64,000 nucleotides of DNA from Stenopsyche tienmushanensis (Eukaryota > Arthropoda > Insecta > Trichoptera > Stenopsychidae), in NCBI GenBank assembly GCA_008973525.1, contig WACJ01000041.1, positions 1,240,001 to 1,304,000 on the forward strand, given 5' to 3'. This document shows, in pieces, positions 60,181 through 64,000 of this stretch (position 1 is the first letter of the stretch; every line of letters begins with the position of its first letter). The translations under genes and the position numbers were made by a program. The notes under the pieces are model-generated. The model saw only the letters and a list, made by a program, of their open reading frames with translations. It did not search any database and was not told the origin of the DNA.

Positions 60181-60694
60181 ACTAAAACCATGGATAATGG
60201 AGGTATTTTTGATGTAGTGTTTACGGATTTCAGCAAGGCTTTCGATAGATTAGATCATGGTATCATGCTTCAGAAACTTTTCAAAGCAGGTATTCATGGT
60301 AATCAGCTGAGATGGTTAGGTTCGAACGAAGATGTCAGGCTGTTGTAACCAATGGATTCAAATCTAACTGGTGGTGCATTCCCTCAGGTGGTATTGGTAT
60401 TGGAAGTGGTATTATATTAGAGATTGTGCTTTATTTTAAAAGCTTTAAGAAGAGAGACTCAATCGTAAGACTTTACGACAATGACGATAAAGTTATTTTT
60501 CAAGCATGGTCAAGATCATCTCAAGGATGGCGGTAAGAAGACGTCTTCTCTTAGTCATGGCACATGGCTCATTCTTCTATCTTCGAAGGTATCGGGCCTA
60601 AGATTATCATGCAGGGTTTATCTGTTTGCTAAGAAGAAGAGCCATTACCCCAATTCTTCCATTTTTACTGCAGTACTATATTTTTTAAGAGTAG

Positions 60695-60780
60695 TCATTA
60701 ATCTTCCCACCTTTTTCCGAACGGATATCGCTTCAGAGCGCGCGTTTCAAATAAGGTAGTTTGCCTGCCGCACCCTGTAT
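60695..60780. mobile_element. TA-flanked MITE, copy 3 (right end only)
   Basis: GCGCGCGTTTCAAATAAGG followed by CCTGCCGCACCCTGTA matches the right half of copies 1 and 2. The left half is absent. Confidence 0.5.
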
Positions 60781-61270
60781 TATAGATATCAAAAATATTT
60801 CTCATTTATTGAACCATCGCAATTAATCATTTTGAAAAGGAATAGTTTGCTTGGAGCATAAAATGTTTAAAATTATGCACAAGTTGAACTGAACAAAGGT
60901 CTTTACATTTGCACTACATGGAGAATTTATTCTGCATCATTTGTATTGTGGAAAGGACCAACAAATTTGAAAGCTTATCGCTCATTTGCTTACTTTGATG
61001 ACCAAATTTATTTGGACGACTTGTGCTTAATGGTTCGAAAACTGATTACATTCCGGTTTTCTGGAATGGGAAGCTCGAAGCAATTATTTTTCAGATTCAA
61101 ATGTTTTTGTATGCATTTGTAATGGAGTTAAATGTTAATCCAACTGCGATTATAATCAATCAAGTCGACAAACGAATGGATGGGGTACGTTTGACTAACG
61201 AATGTACTTTCTCCGAATCGCCGGGAAATTCTCATAGGGACCATAAAGTTGGAAAGTGATTTAAACTTAC

Positions 61271-61322
61271 GCCGGCGAGCCGACTCGCACACATCCAGGA
61301 ACACGTCCCGCACAATTTTCAT
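61271..61322 (-). CDS. possible first coding exon (17 codons) with consensus donor
   Basis: An ATG at 61322 opens MKIVRDVFLDVCESARR plus one base, then GTAAGT at 61270. Codons are GC-balanced and unlike the AT-rich flanks. The exon ends in phase 1, the phase needed by the terminal exon at 57466-57593 on the same strand, so both could belong to one gene with further exons between or none. No domain can be assigned to so short a piece. Confidence 0.35.
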
Positions 61323-61555
61323 GTATTATATCGACAAAAGGTGGAATTTAGATAATATGATGTTTATGACGGCGGCAGTTAACATAACAGAAATTTAAAG
61401 CAAGATATAATGGGGGCAATTTCAGGATAGACACAGCTTTAGCGCGAGCTTACCCCCTTTGCCATTGTGGATTCAAGCTTTAAGCTCTCCCTTAATGGTC
61501 CTTTTTACAACCGCACATTTCTATCAGTCCATTTCGTTACAGTGCTCACATTCAT

Positions 61556-61580
61556 TTAACCCTTTCAGCGCAACGGGTTT
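61556..61580 (+). mobile_element. TTAA-type terminus
   Basis: TTAA then CCCTTTCAGCGCAACGGG, matching the terminal consensus of the TTAA elements in this window. The partner end was not found; the 61584 frame begins just inside. Confidence 0.35.
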
Positions 61581-61583
61581 TTA

Positions 61584-61799
61584 ATGCTCGGAATGGAAAT
61601 TCACCCCCGAATTATGGTCACATTATTGGAAATACGTACGCGTCTGGAGGCACAAATGGAGGAAATTAAACGTATTCACGGTATGCAGAATGGGAGATAT
61701 CGACTCGTACATGTGCGATACAAATTATTCAAGTTTTATGCTGTATCTTTGAAAATTAAATCCCAGGCATTGCAGGCTACTAATGTGGCAATGGGGTGA
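61584..61799 (+). CDS. 71-codon frame beside a TTAA terminus
   Basis: The ATG at 61584 opens MLGMEIHPRIMVTLLEIRTR, then EAQMEEIKRIHGMQNGRYRL, and stops at TGA. It begins only 25 bases after a TTAACCCTTTCAGCGC terminus, so it may belong to a TTAA-type element. No known transposase motif is visible. Confidence 0.22.
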   Translation: MLGMEIHPRIMVTLLEIRTRLEAQMEEIKRIHGMQNGRYRLVHVRYKLFKFYAVSLKIKSQALQATNVAMG

Positions 61800-62254
61800 A
61801 ATTTGCACGAAAGTGTGATTTATTTCTACTTTCCCTTTGTGGGGCTTAAGCTATACGTTAGGTTTGTCGTGGGTTTTAAGCAACGAAGAAACAAGACTCG
61901 AAAACTTATTTTTGTACGTGGATTTTCCGAGAACTTTCTAACATGGCGTAGAACAAATCACGTGGCTCTCAATCATTTAGAAAATAATGGAATAGCAACC
62001 CTTAATATTATACTAAGAAAACTATTTTTATACAATCGTGATTACACCAATGTATTACTTTATATATCGATAAGAAGAAAAACAAGATTTTAAGATAACA
62101 CATTGTAACATATTTTTACAAATATGATGCATATAAATGACTTATCGTTATTCCATTATAACCACTGATAATAGCACACTCATTTTTGATCACAAGAACC
62201 ATTTTATTATATAAGATATTTATTGTTTAATAACTTTTATGGGACTTTTGCCAA

Positions 62255-62400
62255 CCAATTTAACATTGTTTTTCATAGTGAATATGTTTTTTTTCAAATC
62301 CACATCCTTTTATAGATTTGAACTCATAAGAATTAAGTCACTAGTTTGACTACTTAATCACGGATGTACCTACAAGTGATATTTGTAATGGAATTCTAAT
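62255..62400 (-). repeat. tRNA-related SINE, copy 3
   Basis: Minus strand reads GTGATTAAGTAGTCAAACTA, then ATGAGTTCAAATCTATAA, matching the core of copies 1 and 2. Its head lies next to the TTAACCC terminus at 62401. Confidence 0.45.
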
Positions 62401-62430
62401 TTAACCCTATAGATACCGCGTGTACACAAC
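62401..62430 (+). mobile_element. TTAA-type terminus with palindrome
   Basis: TTAA then CCCTATAGATACCGC and the palindrome GTGTACAC. It adjoins SINE copy 3. Partner end not found. Confidence 0.3.
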
Positions 62431-62699
62431 TTTTTTTTTAAATATCACATTTTTACAGAAACTTTATTATTTGAGTATAAAAATGTTCCTAATACTATAT
62501 TTAACCAAAATAGAATAAAGAAAATCATAAATTTTTGCGCTGCAGAAATGAAACTTTTTAACTCACAGGAAAAGTTTAATTTATACATTGTATTTTTTAC
62601 CATTTCTTAACAATTTTAATTATTTTTTTACCCTTTGCCTGGGTCGATACTTTCTACTTCTTTCCAAGTTGTTGGTACTTTTTTAGCCGTTTATTCGCT

Positions 62700-63260
62700 T
62701 TCTTCCGTTCACTTAAGATTTGCACTCTGCCTGTACAGGTTTTTTAAAAATCCATTTCACTTTTCAACAATGGAAATTGTTAGCTAAAATAAGAAGCTGT
62801 GTAATATATAAAAAGTGCTTACTAGTTGCTTGTATGCTAGTTGCCTCTAGTGTGTGTACACACTTGAGACGGCGCTGCGCATGCACATGTGTGTGTGACG
62901 TTGAGGCGGGGGCGCTCTCGGGGGCAGAGTCCCCAGACGGTTCCCCAACCTCACGTGCTCTTCGCTAGATAACTATTTATTCCACACGAGAAATAAAAAG
63001 AAAGAGATCTGGCTGCAGGAAGGACAAACTCCCGCAGCCAAGGCTAACCGACGACTCCCGCCTCCTGTGCGTCACTACCCTAACAGGCAACGGTGCACGC
63101 GTAAGAAGCGATCGGTCGGTATGCAGGTGTAGTATCCGCAGGGCCACAAGAGATGGCGCTGTTAAAATAACACATTACACCTGAAGAGAGATGAAAGATG
63201 TCGCTGTTAACAGCGCTACTATGTGGCGATGGTAAACCGCCTACGCTACATATGTGTATA
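62700..63260. other. GC-rich unexplained block
   Basis: Contrasts sharply with the flanks. Contains GTGTGTACACAC, GGCGGGGGCGCTCTCGGG and two similar phrases, AGATGGCGCTGTTAA and AGATGTCGCTGTTAA, about 45 bp apart. Could be an LTR or promoter-like segment; no TG...CA pair or coding partner was found. Confidence 0.3.
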
Positions 63261-63448
63261 TGGATGTATGGAGAAAGTAAAAACGATTTTTCTTCTTTTT
63301 TGCTGACCAACTGCCGCTGGGAGTTTAACTTATCTTCTCATTCAGTCCAAAATATGTATGATATTTTGTCTAAATTCTCTTAATAATCAGAGTTATTTAT
63401 TTGCCTATTATTGTAATTGACGTCGAGTCAAAGTTATTGTATGTGAAT

Positions 63449-63486
63449 TTAACGCTTAACTGGTATCGTGGGTCAAAATTGACCCA
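63449..63486 (+). mobile_element. TTAA-type terminus with hairpin
   Basis: TTAA then CGCTTAACTGGTATCGT and a hairpin with arms GGGTCAA and TTGACCC around AA (63470-63485). Partner end not found in the remaining 0.5 kb. Confidence 0.35.
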
Positions 63487-64000
63487 AAAAATAATAATCA
63501 TGATTTTATTTGTGCCCATGATAAATATATGAGCAAAAAAGGTGGAGTTGATTCTTTGGACCGAAAATTTCTCGATAGCAAGAACTCAAAGATTGTCATG
63601 TGTATTTTTTTCAGCAATATTGAATATTTGATTATCTAATGGATTTGTACTTTGGAAAACTTCGAACTTTGAAAACACGACTGATTTAAAAAAAACAGAG
63701 GTAATTAAGTACTTGTATGCTAGCACGACTTTCCTAAATGTTTTTTTTTGTCTAGCAATAATTTAGAGCAGCGAGTGACCAAAAGTAATCAGTGACCTGC
63801 GCGGATCATAGCTTGGATCGCTGTAATCACCGAAGTACTTAATCGATTTATTGAATTAGAACATGAAAACTAATACAAACATATTGAATATTTTATCCTC
63901 CTCACGTAATAATTTGGATTCGTTAATAAATACGATATCCCACGCTTTTATTCACGTGTGTTACTATTGTATGAATCACGACTAGGAATAGAATGAATCT

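Larger units (their letters stand above)
58985..60330 (+). mobile_element. Jockey-like non-LTR retrotransposon RT, split by insertion
   Basis: 58990-59215 reads SPIHKKGSKNPIVYYRLISK then LCIFAKVFESIIY, the early RT motifs. After an interruption, 60181-60310 reads VVFTDFSKAFDRLDHGIM and KLFKAGIHGNQLRWL, the next RT motif in the correct order. The interruption (59219 to about 60180) is a hAT. Stops and the missing YADD region make it inactive. Confidence 0.75.

Noticed and set aside
1..64000. CRISPR array, operons, ribosome-binding sites, bacterial terminators
   Set aside because: The intron-bearing aldolase and transposon content show eukaryotic DNA; no regularly spaced direct repeats of CRISPR type were seen.
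1..64000. rRNA genes
   Set aside because: No recognisable conserved rRNA segments; the R1-like fragment is not in rDNA.

Overview
The window is insect nuclear DNA. It is strongly AT-rich and gene-poor, its one certain gene is split by short GT-AG introns, and it is littered with decayed copies of R1-like, RTE-like and Jockey-like non-LTR retrotransposons, a mariner, hATs, Helitrons and TTAA-flanked piggyBac-like elements. The aldolase is insect-like. The insect order cannot be fixed from the sequence alone. Much of the window appears to be introns or intergenic DNA between widely spaced genes.

Two genes stand out, both on the minus strand. At 6839-9613 lies a complete class I fructose-1,6-bisphosphate aldolase gene: seven common coding exons, then two alternative last exons (7585-7680 and 6839-6934). 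Each last exon encodes a different 31-residue C-terminus ending in the catalytic His-Ala-Tyr. At 22776-24469 lies a single-exon reading frame for a disordered, probably nuclear protein of about 563 residues. It has three F-x-NPAL repeats, a KEN motif and an RVxF-type PP1-docking motif. In this assembly the frame is broken by two apparent single-base insertions.

Weaker coding candidates are scattered elsewhere. A first exon at 19648-19783 (minus) reads like a mitochondrial presequence and ends at a GTAAGT donor. A first exon at 61271-61322 and a terminal exon at 57466-57593 (both minus) have compatible splice phases. A cluster of short frames lies at 13.6-14.6 kb. Isolated exon-like frames lie near 4.3, 12.2, 35.0, 35.8, 37.8 and 44.3 kb. 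No protein family is recognised for these.

The rest is mostly layered mobile DNA. Main mosaics: 15.0-17.4 kb (TTAA element containing a hAT and an R1-like 3' end); 20.5-21.6 kb (RTE-like element broken by a hAT end and bounded by a Helitron); 28.4-30.7 kb (hAT-like ends enclosing a head-to-head SINE pair and Helitron fragments); 40.0-41.8 kb (a 498-bp TIR element and an internally deleted mariner inside related TTAA elements); 59.0-60.3 kb (Jockey-like RT split by a hAT that contains a TTAA MITE). About a dozen TTAA-CC(C) termini occur, many beside a different short palindrome. This is the most distinctive structural theme of the window.
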